A stretch of 64,000 nucleotides of DNA, from positions 5,208,001 through 5,272,000 of the forward strand of contig NZ_CP047318.1 of NCBI RefSeq assembly GCF_009857135.1. The letters run 5' to 3'. The notes below the pieces were generated by a model, which was not told the origin of the DNA, ran no database searches, and was given only the letters and a program-made list of their open reading frames with translations. Positions 30,173 to 38,621 of the stretch are shown piece after piece. This DNA comes from Streptomyces sp. HM190 (GTDB lineage: Bacteria > Actinomycetota > Actinomycetes > Streptomycetales > Streptomycetaceae). Each line of letters begins with the position of its first letter. The first letter of the stretch is position 1. A program made the position numbers and the translations under genes.

Positions 30173-33100
30173 ATGTCCGCGGACGTCAGCCGTAGAACCG
30201 TTCTGGGAGTGGGTGCGGGGATCGCCGTGGGCCCCGCGCTGCCGGGGGCCGCGTCGGCGGACGACGGTTCCGCGGTCGGCGGCGGCGCCGGGGAGCTGCG
30301 GGTGACGGACGCGGGGGCGTATCTGTCCTTCACCCCGGCCCCCGGCGCGTTCGCGCTGGTCGGGGCGCCGGTCGTGGTCAGTCCCGAGGATCATCCCGGA
30401 GTCGTACGGGTGGCAGGGGATCTGCGGGACGACATCGAGCGGGTCACGGGGGTGCGGCCGGGGGATTCGATGGGCCGTGAGGTGGTCCTGGTGGGGACCA
30501 TCGGGCGGAGTCCGTTGATCGACGGGCTAGTGGCGTCGGGGAAACTCGACGTCCGGGGGGTGCGGGGGAAGTGGGAGACCTCGTTGCAGACGGTCGTGGA
30601 GCGGCCGATGCCCGGGGTGGAGCGGGCGTTCGTGGTCGCGGGCAGCGATCCGCGCGGCACGATCTTCGGGGTGTACGACGTGTCGTACGGCATCGGGGTC
30701 TCCCCCTGGTACTGGTGGGACGACGTGCCGCCGGCGCGCCGGGACGAGGTGTACGTCCTGCCGGGCCGGTACAGCCAGGGCACGCCGGTGGTGAAGTACC
30801 GGGGGGTCTTCATCAACGACGAGAACCCGGCGCTCGGGACCTGGGCGCCGGCGTTCTTCGGTCCCGGCAAGGCGCCCGGGTACCCCGGCGGGTTCACCGC
30901 CGACTTCTGGGCCAAGGTCTTCGAGGTGCTGCTCCGGCTGAAGGGGAACTACGTCTGGCCGGCGGTGTGGGGGAGGGCGTTCGCCGAGGACGACCCGGAG
31001 AACCACGCGCGTGCCAAGGCATACGGGATTGTCATGGGCACGTCTCACGAGGCGCCCATGATGCGGGGCATCGAGGAGTGGAACCGCCACGCCGTACCCG
31101 CGGTCAGGGACTCCTCCGGGGCGATCGTGACCCCCGGCCGCGACCCCTACGGCGGCACCGGGGAGTGGTCGTACCGGCGCAACGCCGAGGCCGTCCGGGC
31201 CTACTGGCGCGACGGCATCCGGCGCATGGTCGACGAGGACTTCGAGGGCGTCGTCACCCTGGGGATGCGCGGGAACGGTGACACGAGCCTGCCCGACGGC
31301 GACGGCATCGAGCTGATGACGGAGATCATCGCGACGCAGCGCCGGATCATCGAGGAGGTGACCGGCAGGCCGGCGGACGAGACCCCGCAGGTGTGGACCC
31401 TCTACAAGGAGGTCCAGCGGTACTGGGACCGGGGCCTCAGGGCGCCGGACGACGTGACGGTCGTCCTGACGGACGACAACTGGGGGAACATCCGTAAGCA
31501 CCCCGACCCACGGGAGCCCCGTGCCGGGGGCTACGGGTTGTACTACCACTTCGACTACGTGGGCGTCGGCCGCAACTACAAGTGGGTCGACACCACGAAC
31601 CTCGCCAACCTCTGGGAGCAGCTCCACGAGGCCGACGCCTACGGCAACCACGGCCTGTGGGTGGCGAACGTCGGCGACCTGAAGGGCAACGAGCTGCCCA
31701 CGGAGTTCTTCCTGAACTACGCCTGGCGGCCGGGGCGTTGGGGTCTGGAGAACCTGGAGGAGTGGGAGCGGGGGTTCGCCCGGCAGAACTTCGGCGGGCG
31801 GTTCGCCGCCGAGATCGCCGAGGTGCTGAGCGCGTACGGGCAGCTGCAGGCCCGCCGCAAGCCCGAGCTGCTGAACCGGCGGATCACCCTCGACCCGTCG
31901 AAGGACCCGACGAAGGACGAGCGGGCGATCGTCTACGACGACCAGGAGACGCCCTTCTTCTTCGGCCACCGCGAGCTGGAGCGCGTCACCGAGGAGTGGC
32001 GCGCGCTGGCCCGGCGGACGGAGCGGCTGGGCCGCAAGGTGCCGGCCGGCGTCCAGGACGCGTGGTTCGAGCTGGTCGGCTACCCGGTGCTGGCGACGGC
32101 GAACCTGTACGGGTTACGGCAGGACGAGTTCGAGAACCTGCTGTACGCGCGGCAGGGGCGGGCGGCGACGAACGACCGGGCGGCCGCCGCGGAGGCGGGA
32201 CTGGCCAGGGACTTCGCCCTCGCCGACCGCTTCAACACCGAGGTCGCCGGCGGGAAGTGGCGCGGCTTCCAGACCCAGCCGCACATCGGGTACGGGGACG
32301 TCGAACGCTACGGCCCCAACGCCGGATGGCAGCAGCCGGAGAAGGACCACCAGGCGCTGCCGGACGAGATCTTCCCCAAGGTGCGGCGGATCGAGGTGCC
32401 GGAGGCGGCGGAGCTGGGCGTCTCCGTGGACGGGGCGGACGATCGCGGGCTGTGGTGGCCGGGCGGCGCGTCCGGCGCGGCGGCCGTGCTGCCGGTGTTC
32501 AGCCCGTACCAGACGCGGCCCCGGCAGTACGTCGAGGTCTTCAACCGGGGCCGTACGCCCTTCTCGTACCGCGTGGAACCGTCGGTGCCGTGGCTGGTCG
32601 TGGACCGGGCGCGCGGCCGGGTCGACCAGCAGGTCAGGGTGGCCGTGCGGGTGGACTGGGCGCGGGTGCCGGCCGGCGGCGCGGAGGGGGCGCTGACGGT
32701 GAGCGGGGCCGGGGCGTCTGTGACGGTGAAGGCGGTCGCCGAGAAGCCGCCGGCGCGGCAGGCGCGGGCGCTGCGGGGGTTCGTCGAGGCGGGCGGGTAC
32801 GTCGCGATCGACGCGGAGCACCCTGTGCGGGCCGTGGGCGCGTCCGGCGGCCGGGTGCGGTGGCGGCGCGTCGAGCGGATCGGCCGTACGGGCGCGGGGA
32901 TGACCCCGTGGCCGGTGACGGCGGCGCGGCAGACACCGGGTGGGGCCGGGCCGCGCCTGGAGTACGAGGTGGGCCTGGTGTCGGTGCCGGCGGGCGGCGA
33001 GGTGACGGTGTGGGCGTACGTCTCACCGCGGAACCCCGCCCTGGCGACGGGCGGCCTGCGCTACGCGGTCTCCTTCGACGACGCGGAACCCCAGGTCGTC

Positions 33101-33331
33101 GACATCCACGCCGTTACCGGCGCCGACGACGGGCTCATGAACAGGCAGTGGGCGCGCCACACCTCCGACAACGTGAACGTGACGGCGACCCGGCACACGG
33201 TCGCCGGGCCCGGTGTGCGGCGCCTGACGTTCTGGATGGTCGACCCGACGGTGATCCTCCAGCGTCTGGTGATCGACACGGGTGGGCTGACGCCGACGTA
33301 TCTGGGGCCGCTGGAGAGCCGACGGGTCTGA
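30173..33331 (+). CDS. Tat-exported xylan alpha-1,2-glucuronidase (GH115)
   Basis: A 1052-aa secreted enzyme. SRRTVLGVGAGIAVGPALPG is a twin-arginine signal with a likely cut after AASA. The body matches the multi-domain GH115 family in length and in segments such as GTIFGVYDVSYGIGVSPWYW, KYRGVFINDEN, LLRLKGNYVWPAVWG and VVLTDDNWGNIRKHP. GH115 enzymes remove (methyl)glucuronic acid side chains from xylan. A GH10 xylanase gene follows after 88 bases, making a xylan-degrading pair. Codon 648 (32114-32116) is TTA, so translation may depend on the bldA tRNA. The start ATG is 7 bases after GAGGAG. Confidence 0.88.
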   Translation: MSADVSRRTVLGVGAGIAVGPALPGAASADDGSAVGGGAGELRVTDAGAYLSFTPAPGAFALVGAPVVVSPEDHPGVVRVAGDLRDDIERVTGVRPGDSMGREVVLVGTIGRSPLIDGLVASGKLDVRGVRGKWETSLQTVVERPMPGVERAFVVAGSDPRGTIFGVYDVSYGIGVSPWYWWDDVPPARRDEVYVLPGRYSQGTPVVKYRGVFINDENPALGTWAPAFFGPGKAPGYPGGFTADFWAKVFEVLLRLKGNYVWPAVWGRAFAEDDPENHARAKAYGIVMGTSHEAPMMRGIEEWNRHAVPAVRDSSGAIVTPGRDPYGGTGEWSYRRNAEAVRAYWRDGIRRMVDEDFEGVVTLGMRGNGDTSLPDGDGIELMTEIIATQRRIIEEVTGRPADETPQVWTLYKEVQRYWDRGLRAPDDVTVVLTDDNWGNIRKHPDPREPRAGGYGLYYHFDYVGVGRNYKWVDTTNLANLWEQLHEADAYGNHGLWVANVGDLKGNELPTEFFLNYAWRPGRWGLENLEEWERGFARQNFGGRFAAEIAEVLSAYGQLQARRKPELLNRRITLDPSKDPTKDERAIVYDDQETPFFFGHRELERVTEEWRALARRTERLGRKVPAGVQDAWFELVGYPVLATANLYGLRQDEFENLLYARQGRAATNDRAAAAEAGLARDFALADRFNTEVAGGKWRGFQTQPHIGYGDVERYGPNAGWQQPEKDHQALPDEIFPKVRRIEVPEAAELGVSVDGADDRGLWWPGGASGAAAVLPVFSPYQTRPRQYVEVFNRGRTPFSYRVEPSVPWLVVDRARGRVDQQVRVAVRVDWARVPAGGAEGALTVSGAGASVTVKAVAEKPPARQARALRGFVEAGGYVAIDAEHPVRAVGASGGRVRWRRVERIGRTGAGMTPWPVTAARQTPGGAGPRLEYEVGLVSVPAGGEVTVWAYVSPRNPALATGGLRYAVSFDDAEPQVVDIHAVTGADDGLMNRQWARHTSDNVNVTATRHTVAGPGVRRLTFWMVDPTVILQRLVIDTGGLTPTYLGPLESRRV

Positions 33332-33419
33332 CGGCCGTGGTCCCGCTGACCGTCTGGCCCGGATGCCGTCGTATCCGACCGCCGGGCTGAGAGAGCCGGA
33401 ACCGAGAGAGGAACCACGC

Positions 33420-34499
33420 ATGAGGCACATCAACCGCTTCCGCCTGCCCGCGCTCGCGCTGGCCGCCGGGACACTGCTGTCCACGGTGGTGGCCGTGCAG
33501 CCGGCGTCGGCGAGTGCGGGAGGGCACGGACCGTCGCTGCGCGCGCTGGCCGATCGCGCGGGCGTACGCATCGGGACAGCCGTGGACATGACGGCGCTCG
33601 CGGACGACCGGACGTACCGCGGGACGACGATCCGCGACTACAACTCCGTCACGGCCGAGAACGTCATGAAGTGGGAGTCGGTGGAGCCCGAGCGGGGCGT
33701 CCACAACTGGAAGCCGGCGGACGACCTGGTCCGCTTCGCGCGGGCGCACGGCCAGGTGGTCCGCGGCCACACCCTGGTCTGGCACAGCCAGCTGCCGGCG
33801 TGGCTGACCAGCGGGGTGGAGGACGGCTCGATCGACGCGGCGGAGCTGCGCGGCATCCTGCGCGACCACATCACCGCCGAGGTGAGGCGGTACAAGGGGA
33901 AGATCCAGCAGTGGGACGTGGTGAACGAGGTCTTCGAGGAGGACGGCAGCCTGCGCAACTCGATCTGGCTGCGTGAGCTGGGCCCCTCCTACATCGCGGA
34001 CGCGTTCCGCTGGGCCCACGCGGCCGACCCGAAGGCGAAGCTGTTCCTCAACGACTACAACGTCGAGGGCGTCAACGCGAAGTCCACCGCCTACTACGAA
34101 CTGGCGAAGCGGCTGCGTGCCGAGGGCGTCCCCGTCCAGGGCTTCGGCATCCAGGGCCACCTCGCGATCCAGTACGGCTTCCCGGGACAGGTCGCCGAGA
34201 ACCTCGCCCGCTTCGGGGCGCTGGGGATGCAGACCGCGTTCACCGAGGTCGACGTGCGGATGATCCTGCCGGTCGACGAGACGAAGCAGGCGACCCAGGC
34301 GAGCTACTACCGCCGCCTGCTGGACGCCTGCCTGGGTGCCCGGAGCTGCAGGTCCTTCACCGTGTGGGGCTTCACCGACAAGTACTCCTGGGTGCCGGGC
34401 GTCTTCGAGGGCCAGGGCTCGGCGACCCCGATGGACGAGACGTACGGCCGCAAGCCGGCGTACGAGGCGCTGCGGGAGGGGCTGGCGGCGGGGAGGTGA
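33420..34499 (+). CDS. Secreted endo-1,4-beta-xylanase, GH10
   Basis: A 359-aa enzyme that cuts the xylan backbone outside the cell. A Sec signal peptide (about residues 1-33, cut after ASASA or nearby) leads to a single GH10 (beta/alpha)8 catalytic domain. The acid/base is Glu170 in WDVVNE and the nucleophile Glu275 in TEVDV. HTLVWHSQLPAW and FLNDYNVEG are also typical. There is no carbohydrate-binding module. GAGAGAGGA precedes the ATG. It is probably co-transcribed with the GH115 gene. Confidence 0.95.
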   Translation: MRHINRFRLPALALAAGTLLSTVVAVQPASASAGGHGPSLRALADRAGVRIGTAVDMTALADDRTYRGTTIRDYNSVTAENVMKWESVEPERGVHNWKPADDLVRFARAHGQVVRGHTLVWHSQLPAWLTSGVEDGSIDAAELRGILRDHITAEVRRYKGKIQQWDVVNEVFEEDGSLRNSIWLRELGPSYIADAFRWAHAADPKAKLFLNDYNVEGVNAKSTAYYELAKRLRAEGVPVQGFGIQGHLAIQYGFPGQVAENLARFGALGMQTAFTEVDVRMILPVDETKQATQASYYRRLLDACLGARSCRSFTVWGFTDKYSWVPGVFEGQGSATPMDETYGRKPAYEALREGLAAGR

Positions 34500-34511
34500 C
34501 CGGCGTCGCCC

Positions 34512-35117
34512 TCAGCCCTTCTCCGGGTCCGGGTAGCGGGGGAGGTCCTCCGTGGAGATGGTCCAGTCGGCGATGGTGACGTCCTCGCCGTAGACGAAGT
34601 CCTTGCGGGTCGCGTAGCGGGGGCCGTCCGGGGTGGAGTGGATGTCCGTGAGGACGGCGCCTTCGCCGCTGCGGGGGTCGAACACCGCGTACACGGGGAT
34701 GCCGAGCAGCGGGTAGTCGCGCATCTTGGTGACCCAGTCGTTGTCGGGGTTGGAACGGGAAACGACCTCTACGGCGGCGTGAATCGTGAGGGGATCGAAG
34801 GCTCCCTCGACCTCCATGTCGGCTTCGGCGATCACCATCACGTCGGGGCGTCGCATGATGCCTTCGGCTTCGCCCTCCACGTCCGGCTCACCCGTATGGG
34901 CCACGATCTCTTCCGGCATCGCCTTTTCCAGGCGCTTTCGTAGGCGCAGCACGGTGAGTTCGTGCGGTCCGACGGGCGCCATCATGTCGTGGACGATCCC
35001 TTCCTTGGTGATCTCGAATTTCCCGGGGAGGGTGTCGTCCATCGACTGAACGAAGTCCCGCATGGCCTGGTAGACGTGGGAGGAGCCGTGCTGTGCGTCG
35101 TCCGGGGCGATGGTCAT
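34512..35117 (-). CDS. Uma2-family PD-(D/E)XK protein (DUF820)
   Basis: A 201-aa protein of the Uma2 family, restriction-endonuclease-like folds of unclear role that are abundant in Streptomyces and cyanobacteria. The likely active-site frame is RRPDVMVIAEADME (Asp), HAAVEVVSRSNPDNDW (Glu) and a following KMRDYPLLGIPVY (Lys). The N-terminal TLPGKFEITKEGIVHDMMAP is also typical. The ATG at 35117 has GAGGAG 9 bases upstream. It ends 12 bases from the convergent xylanase gene. No partner gene suggests a specific job. Confidence 0.82.
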   Translation of the reverse strand: MTIAPDDAQHGSSHVYQAMRDFVQSMDDTLPGKFEITKEGIVHDMMAPVGPHELTVLRLRKRLEKAMPEEIVAHTGEPDVEGEAEGIMRRPDVMVIAEADMEVEGAFDPLTIHAAVEVVSRSNPDNDWVTKMRDYPLLGIPVYAVFDPRSGEGAVLTDIHSTPDGPRYATRKDFVYGEDVTIADWTISTEDLPRYPDPEKG

Positions 35118-35169
35118 GGCGCTCGCTCCTCGTCGTCTGTGCCCGGGGGCAAGGATCGTCACGTTCATG

Positions 35170-36066
35170 CTAGGCGGCCTCCGTGAGGTCGGGAGTGGGC
35201 TCGGCCCGGCAGTCGCGGCAGCGGCTGCCCTTCGGTCCTCGGAAGCCTCGGTCGCAGCCGTCGCAGTTCGTCATCGCGTACTGGACCCGGACGGCCGGTG
35301 GCGTTGCGGGCGCCCGGAACGGGGGCGGGGGCGGCAGCTGGGCCGTGAGGCGGTGGGCCAGGAGGGCGGCCGGGCGGTGGATCGGCTCCGACGGGAGGTC
35401 GCTGGTCAGGGCGTGGCGTACGGCCGTGGGGCCGAGGTCGCGCTCCAGCCAGGCGGCCACGCCCGGGGCGAGGTGGTCGGTGTCGCAGGCCGAGAGGAGG
35501 AGGCGGGGGTCCGTGCGGCGCAGGTCGGCGAGGAGGTCGGTCGCGGTCTGGAGGAGGGCGGGGGAGGGGTAGGAGGGTCGGGGGACGCCTGGGAGGGGCT
35601 TGCGGGGAGCCTTCTTCTTCCGGGGCGCGTGCGCCGGGGGTACGGGCTCGTCCCCCGCGTGGCTGCGGCTGCGGCCGGGCTGGTTGCAGGAGATCGTGCG
35701 GGTGATGATGCGGCCCGCCGACGTGCGGACGCGTTCGCGGCGCAGGTAGCCGTGGGTCTCCAGCTCGCGCAGCGCCGCCGCGATACGGGTCGCGCCTTCC
35801 TTGAACCGGGCCGCGAGGCTCTTGATGTCGACGCGGGCGCTCTGCGGCAGCGACTGGATGTGGGTGGCCAGCCCGATCGCCAGGAGCGACAGCTCCGGGT
35901 GCTGCGCGAGGTGGTTGCCGATCACTGTGAAGCGGGTGGTGTGGCGGGTGTGGTCGTGGACCAGACCGCCGACGTTGGAGCCGGAGCGGCTCTGCCGGTT
36001 CGGGTGCTTGTTGTCGGCAAGCCGGGACTGGGCGCGCGCGGGCGCGCTAGGGTTCTGCGTATCCAT
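35170..36066 (-). CDS. Winged-helix DNA-binding protein with C-terminal zinc knuckle
   Basis: A 298-aa protein. Residues about 30-130 look like a winged helix of the replication-initiator or MarR-like kind (VIGNHLAQHPELSLLAIGLA, then KSLAARFKEGATRIAAALRE, LETHGYLRRERVRTSAGRII). A basic Pro-rich linker follows, and the C-terminus has a CDGC...CRDC pair that should bind zinc. Many Streptomyces carry such proteins near XRE/DUF397 genes; I do not know a function. The ATG at 36066 has a purine-rich GAAGAAGG box upstream. Confidence 0.7.
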   Translation of the reverse strand: MDTQNPSAPARAQSRLADNKHPNRQSRSGSNVGGLVHDHTRHTTRFTVIGNHLAQHPELSLLAIGLATHIQSLPQSARVDIKSLAARFKEGATRIAAALRELETHGYLRRERVRTSAGRIITRTISCNQPGRSRSHAGDEPVPPAHAPRKKKAPRKPLPGVPRPSYPSPALLQTATDLLADLRRTDPRLLLSACDTDHLAPGVAAWLERDLGPTAVRHALTSDLPSEPIHRPAALLAHRLTAQLPPPPPFRAPATPPAVRVQYAMTNCDGCDRGFRGPKGSRCRDCRAEPTPDLTEAA

Positions 36067-36276
36067 CGGGAAGCCTTCTTCTTCCTCGGTGGTCAGGCCC
36101 TCGCACTGGGATTGCCGTCCCGGCGGGGGCCGTCGCATGTCTGCGGTTGTGTCGTGTTGCGTTGGGCTGAGAGTAGGGCGCACAACCGGTCCCGGTGCCA
36201 GCCGAGTTGGCGATGTTCACCCGCGCGGGTGAGCTTGCCCGGCGGGCGGGAGGGGTGGGGCTTGGTGGGGGTTCTT

Positions 36277-36786
36277 TCACCTGTGAGTTCTTTGGAAGAG
36301 ACGGCCCGCGCCACCGAAGCACGGGCCGTTGGGTGCCGGTGGCTGTGCGGTCGCGGATGCCGGTCGGAGACGGACTTCCGCCCAGATGGTCTTGCGTGGG
36401 GGACGCCCCGGCGTGGTTCCCCAGCGGTCCGCGAGCGCCTCGACCAGGAGCAGACCGCGCCCGGACTCGTCGTCGGCTGCGGGGAGCCGGGCGCACGGAA
36501 GCCGTTCGGCGCGGGTGTCGGTCACCTCGATACGGAGGGTGGCGCCGATGACGTAGAGCGTCAGGTCGAAGTCGCGCCCCTGGACCCGTCCGTGTGTCGC
36601 CGCGTTGGCCGCCAGCTCCGCGACGATGTGCTCCGCCGGGTCGGACGGCAGACCCCAGGTGCGCAGGTGCTCGGTCGCGAGCAGCCGGGCGAGGCGGGCT
36701 CCGCGTGGGGTGGAGGACAGCCGCACGCTGAAGTTGCGGATGGGGCTGGGGTGTTCGGTGTCGAGGCCGACTGTTTCCGTATTCAC
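36277..36786 (-). CDS. ATP-binding protein, RsbW/SpoIIAB-like HATPase
   Basis: A 169-aa single GHKL ATPase domain like the anti-sigma-factor kinases. The N box is HIVAELAANAATHGRVQGRD, the G1-like box is VTDTRAERL, and the lid and G2-like part is ESGRGLLLVEALADRWG. Many Streptomyces copies act as small signalling partners of XRE/DUF397 sets. The start is GTG at 36786 with a weak ribosome site. It diverges from the XRE gene at 36941, so one 154-base region probably controls both. Confidence 0.82.
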   Translation of the reverse strand: MNTETVGLDTEHPSPIRNFSVRLSSTPRGARLARLLATEHLRTWGLPSDPAEHIVAELAANAATHGRVQGRDFDLTLYVIGATLRIEVTDTRAERLPCARLPAADDESGRGLLLVEALADRWGTTPGRPPRKTIWAEVRLRPASATAQPPAPNGPCFGGAGRLFQRTHR

Positions 36787-36940
36787 GTCACTCAGCGTGG
36801 CGGCGCTCGCCTACTGTGAACAGTCACTGCGCCGATACGTACGGTGACTGTCCGGGCGTTGTCCGGTGGTGTCGGGCCTGTCCGGAAGGGCCGTACGGGT
36901 AGGGGGCGTTGAGGCACGACGGTACGGCGAGAGGTACGCG

Positions 36941-37816
36941 ATGTTGGAGGACGGCGACGCGGGGCGGCTCAAGACGGAGGCCGACGAGCCGGGCTGGGAG
37001 GTGGACCCGGACGACGAGTGGGGCGTCGCGGTCATCGCCACCGTCGGGCGGCAGTTGAAGCTGCGGCGGGAGGCGGTGGGCATGAGCGCCGCAGACTTCG
37101 GGCGGACGGTCGGGTACGGCGAGGACCTGGTCTACAAGATCGAGGGCGGGAAGCGGATTCCCCGGCAGGAGTATCTGGACAAGGCCGACGAGGCGCTGGG
37201 CGCGGGCGGGCTCATCGCGGCGACGTGGGAGGACGTGAAGAAGGTCCGGTACCCGAAGAAGGTGCGGGCGCTGGGCCAGATGGAGGCCAAGGCGGTCGAG
37301 ATCGGACTGTACGAGTGCAACAGCGTCCACGGACTCTTGCAGACCCCGGAGCATGCGCGGGCTGTGATCGGGGCGGCTCAGCCGCCGTACTCGCCCGACG
37401 ACGTGGAACGGATGGTGGCCGCTCGTCTGGCCCGGCAGGCGGTCTTCGAACGGGACCCGGCTCCGTCTGTGCACTTCGTCCTGGAAGAGGCTCCGCTACG
37501 CCGACAGGTAGGGGGCACAATGGTGTGGCGACGGCAGCTCGAACGCCTGCTTGAGGTAGCGCGGTTGAATCACGTCACGCTTCAGGTCATGCCGACGAAC
37601 ACCGATGCTCATCCGGGCTTGGACGGCAAGATCGAGTTGCTGAAGTTTCCTGACGGTACGGCAGTGGGGCGAGCCGACGGCAAGTTCAACGGGCGCCCCG
37701 TCTCCGACCCGAGGCAGCTCCGCATCCTGGAATTGCGGTATGGCACCATCCGAGCGCAGGCCCTCCCACCACGGGAGTCGCTGACCTTCATCAAGCAACT
37801 GCTGGGAGAGACATGA
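36941..37816 (+). CDS. XRE-family regulator with DUF5753 (WhiJ-like)
   Basis: A 291-aa helix-turn-helix protein. The HTH lies near residues 30-85 (VIATVGRQLKLRREAVGMSA, DFGRTVGYGEDLVYKIEGGK). The rest is a DUF5753-type domain with QMEAKAVEIGLYECNSVHGL, then MVAARLARQAVFER and LEEAPLRRQVGG. Such proteins pair with small DUF397 proteins, as in WhiJ-type developmental control in Streptomyces. It overlaps the DUF397 gene by 4 bases (ATGA), so the two are translationally coupled. The ATG follows GAGAGG. Confidence 0.9.
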   Translation: MLEDGDAGRLKTEADEPGWEVDPDDEWGVAVIATVGRQLKLRREAVGMSAADFGRTVGYGEDLVYKIEGGKRIPRQEYLDKADEALGAGGLIAATWEDVKKVRYPKKVRALGQMEAKAVEIGLYECNSVHGLLQTPEHARAVIGAAQPPYSPDDVERMVAARLARQAVFERDPAPSVHFVLEEAPLRRQVGGTMVWRRQLERLLEVARLNHVTLQVMPTNTDAHPGLDGKIELLKFPDGTAVGRADGKFNGRPVSDPRQLRILELRYGTIRAQALPPRESLTFIKQLLGET

Positions 37817-38022
37817 TCCGCAAGCCTTCCGTCGGGGACGACTCCGAACTGGCGTGGTTCAAGAGCAGCTACAGCAGCGGCACCGACGGCGAGTCCTGCG
37901 TCGAGATCGCCGTGGCCCCCGGCGCGGTCCACGTCCGCGACTCCAAGGATCTCGCCGGGCCCCGGCTCGCGCTCACGCGGGACGCGTGGGCGGAGTTCGT
38001 GACGTACGCGTCCGGTAGCTGA
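37813..38022 (+). CDS. DUF397 small protein, partner of the XRE regulator
   Basis: A 69-aa protein with the family core AWFKSSYSSGTDGESCVEIA, then VHVRDSKDLAGPRLALTRDAW and a FV ending. DUF397 proteins usually act with the preceding XRE/DUF5753 regulator, probably as antagonist or co-regulator. The start codon overlaps the stop of that gene (ATGA). Confidence 0.93.
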   Translation: MIRKPSVGDDSELAWFKSSYSSGTDGESCVEIAVAPGAVHVRDSKDLAGPRLALTRDAWAEFVTYASGS

Positions 38023-38036
38023 CCCGCGGACTTCGT

Positions 38037-38447
38037 TCAGAGGCTCGGCTGCTGTCCGCGGACGAGGGAGAGGTCCGGCCGGACCTTCGCGATCGAGGCG
38101 AAGTCGTCGTCGACGTGGAGCAGGGTCAGCCCGTGATGTTCGGCCGTGAGCGCGATCAGGATGTCCAGCGGAGACGGGTCGCGATGGTGACCGATCTTCA
38201 CCAGGTCCCGCTGCACCTGGATGATCTTCGGCCATGGGTCGTCGATCGCGGGAACCCGGCCGAAGGACTGACCGAGCATGGTGAAGAAGGGCTCGTAGTC
38301 GCGGTCGGCGCGGAGTCCTGGCATCAGTTCGGACTCAACCGGAGGGCAGAGGGCCACAAGGCCGCGCGTCACTCGGTCGGGCCAGGGCGCGCCGAGTTGG
38401 CCGCGCAGTAGACGCCGTACGGCGGAGGTGTCGGCGAGGTAGGTCAC
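38037..38447 (-). CDS. PIN-domain ribonuclease toxin, VapC-like
   Basis: A 136-aa PIN domain with the expected acidic residues: Asp6 in LADTSAV, Glu38/Glu40 in PPVESE, Asp95 in SPLDILIAL and Asp113-115 in HVDDDF. VapC toxins cut RNA and are held off by a cognate antitoxin. Here the GTG start overlaps the stop of a short upstream ORF (38444-38578) that may be the antitoxin remnant. The toxin active site looks complete. Confidence 0.85.
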   Translation of the reverse strand: MTYLADTSAVRRLLRGQLGAPWPDRVTRGLVALCPPVESELMPGLRADRDYEPFFTMLGQSFGRVPAIDDPWPKIIQVQRDLVKIGHHRDPSPLDILIALTAEHHGLTLLHVDDDFASIAKVRPDLSLVRGQQPSL

Positions 38448-38578
38448 AGCCCGTCCTGCTCCCTGGCTTTGAGGACGTCGAAATCGAGGAACGCGTCGGC
38501 GTTCGCCTGGAGCCAGTGCGGTGCGCGTGCCCGGTCTTCGGTACAGGCATGCTGCCCGCGGAGGCATGCGCACGTCAT
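38444..38578 (-). pseudogene. Short ORF, possible truncated antitoxin
   Basis: A 44-codon ORF ends in HWLQANADAFLDFDVLKARE and a short tail, overlapping the toxin start by GTGA, the classic coupling of antitoxin and toxin genes. The N-terminal 15 residues look random, and there is no room for a full DNA-binding domain because a divergent secreted-protein gene starts at 38622. It is probably the 3' end of an antitoxin gene whose front was lost. Confidence 0.45.
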
Positions 38579-38621
38579 TGGTACTGTGCCGCCTCCCGAA
38601 TTCTCCTTCGAAGAGGTATGC

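Noticed and set aside
35110..36819. A 569-codon forward open frame opposite the winged-helix and ATPase genes
   Set aside because: It crosses two reverse genes with clear domain patterns and reads as low-complexity Gly/Arg/Val sequence.
38335..38550. Reverse open frame overlapping the toxin gene start as a full antitoxin
   Set aside because: Its translation is Arg/Thr/Ser-rich, overlaps the toxin body in another frame and lacks any antitoxin pattern; the 38444-38578 ORF is the better candidate.
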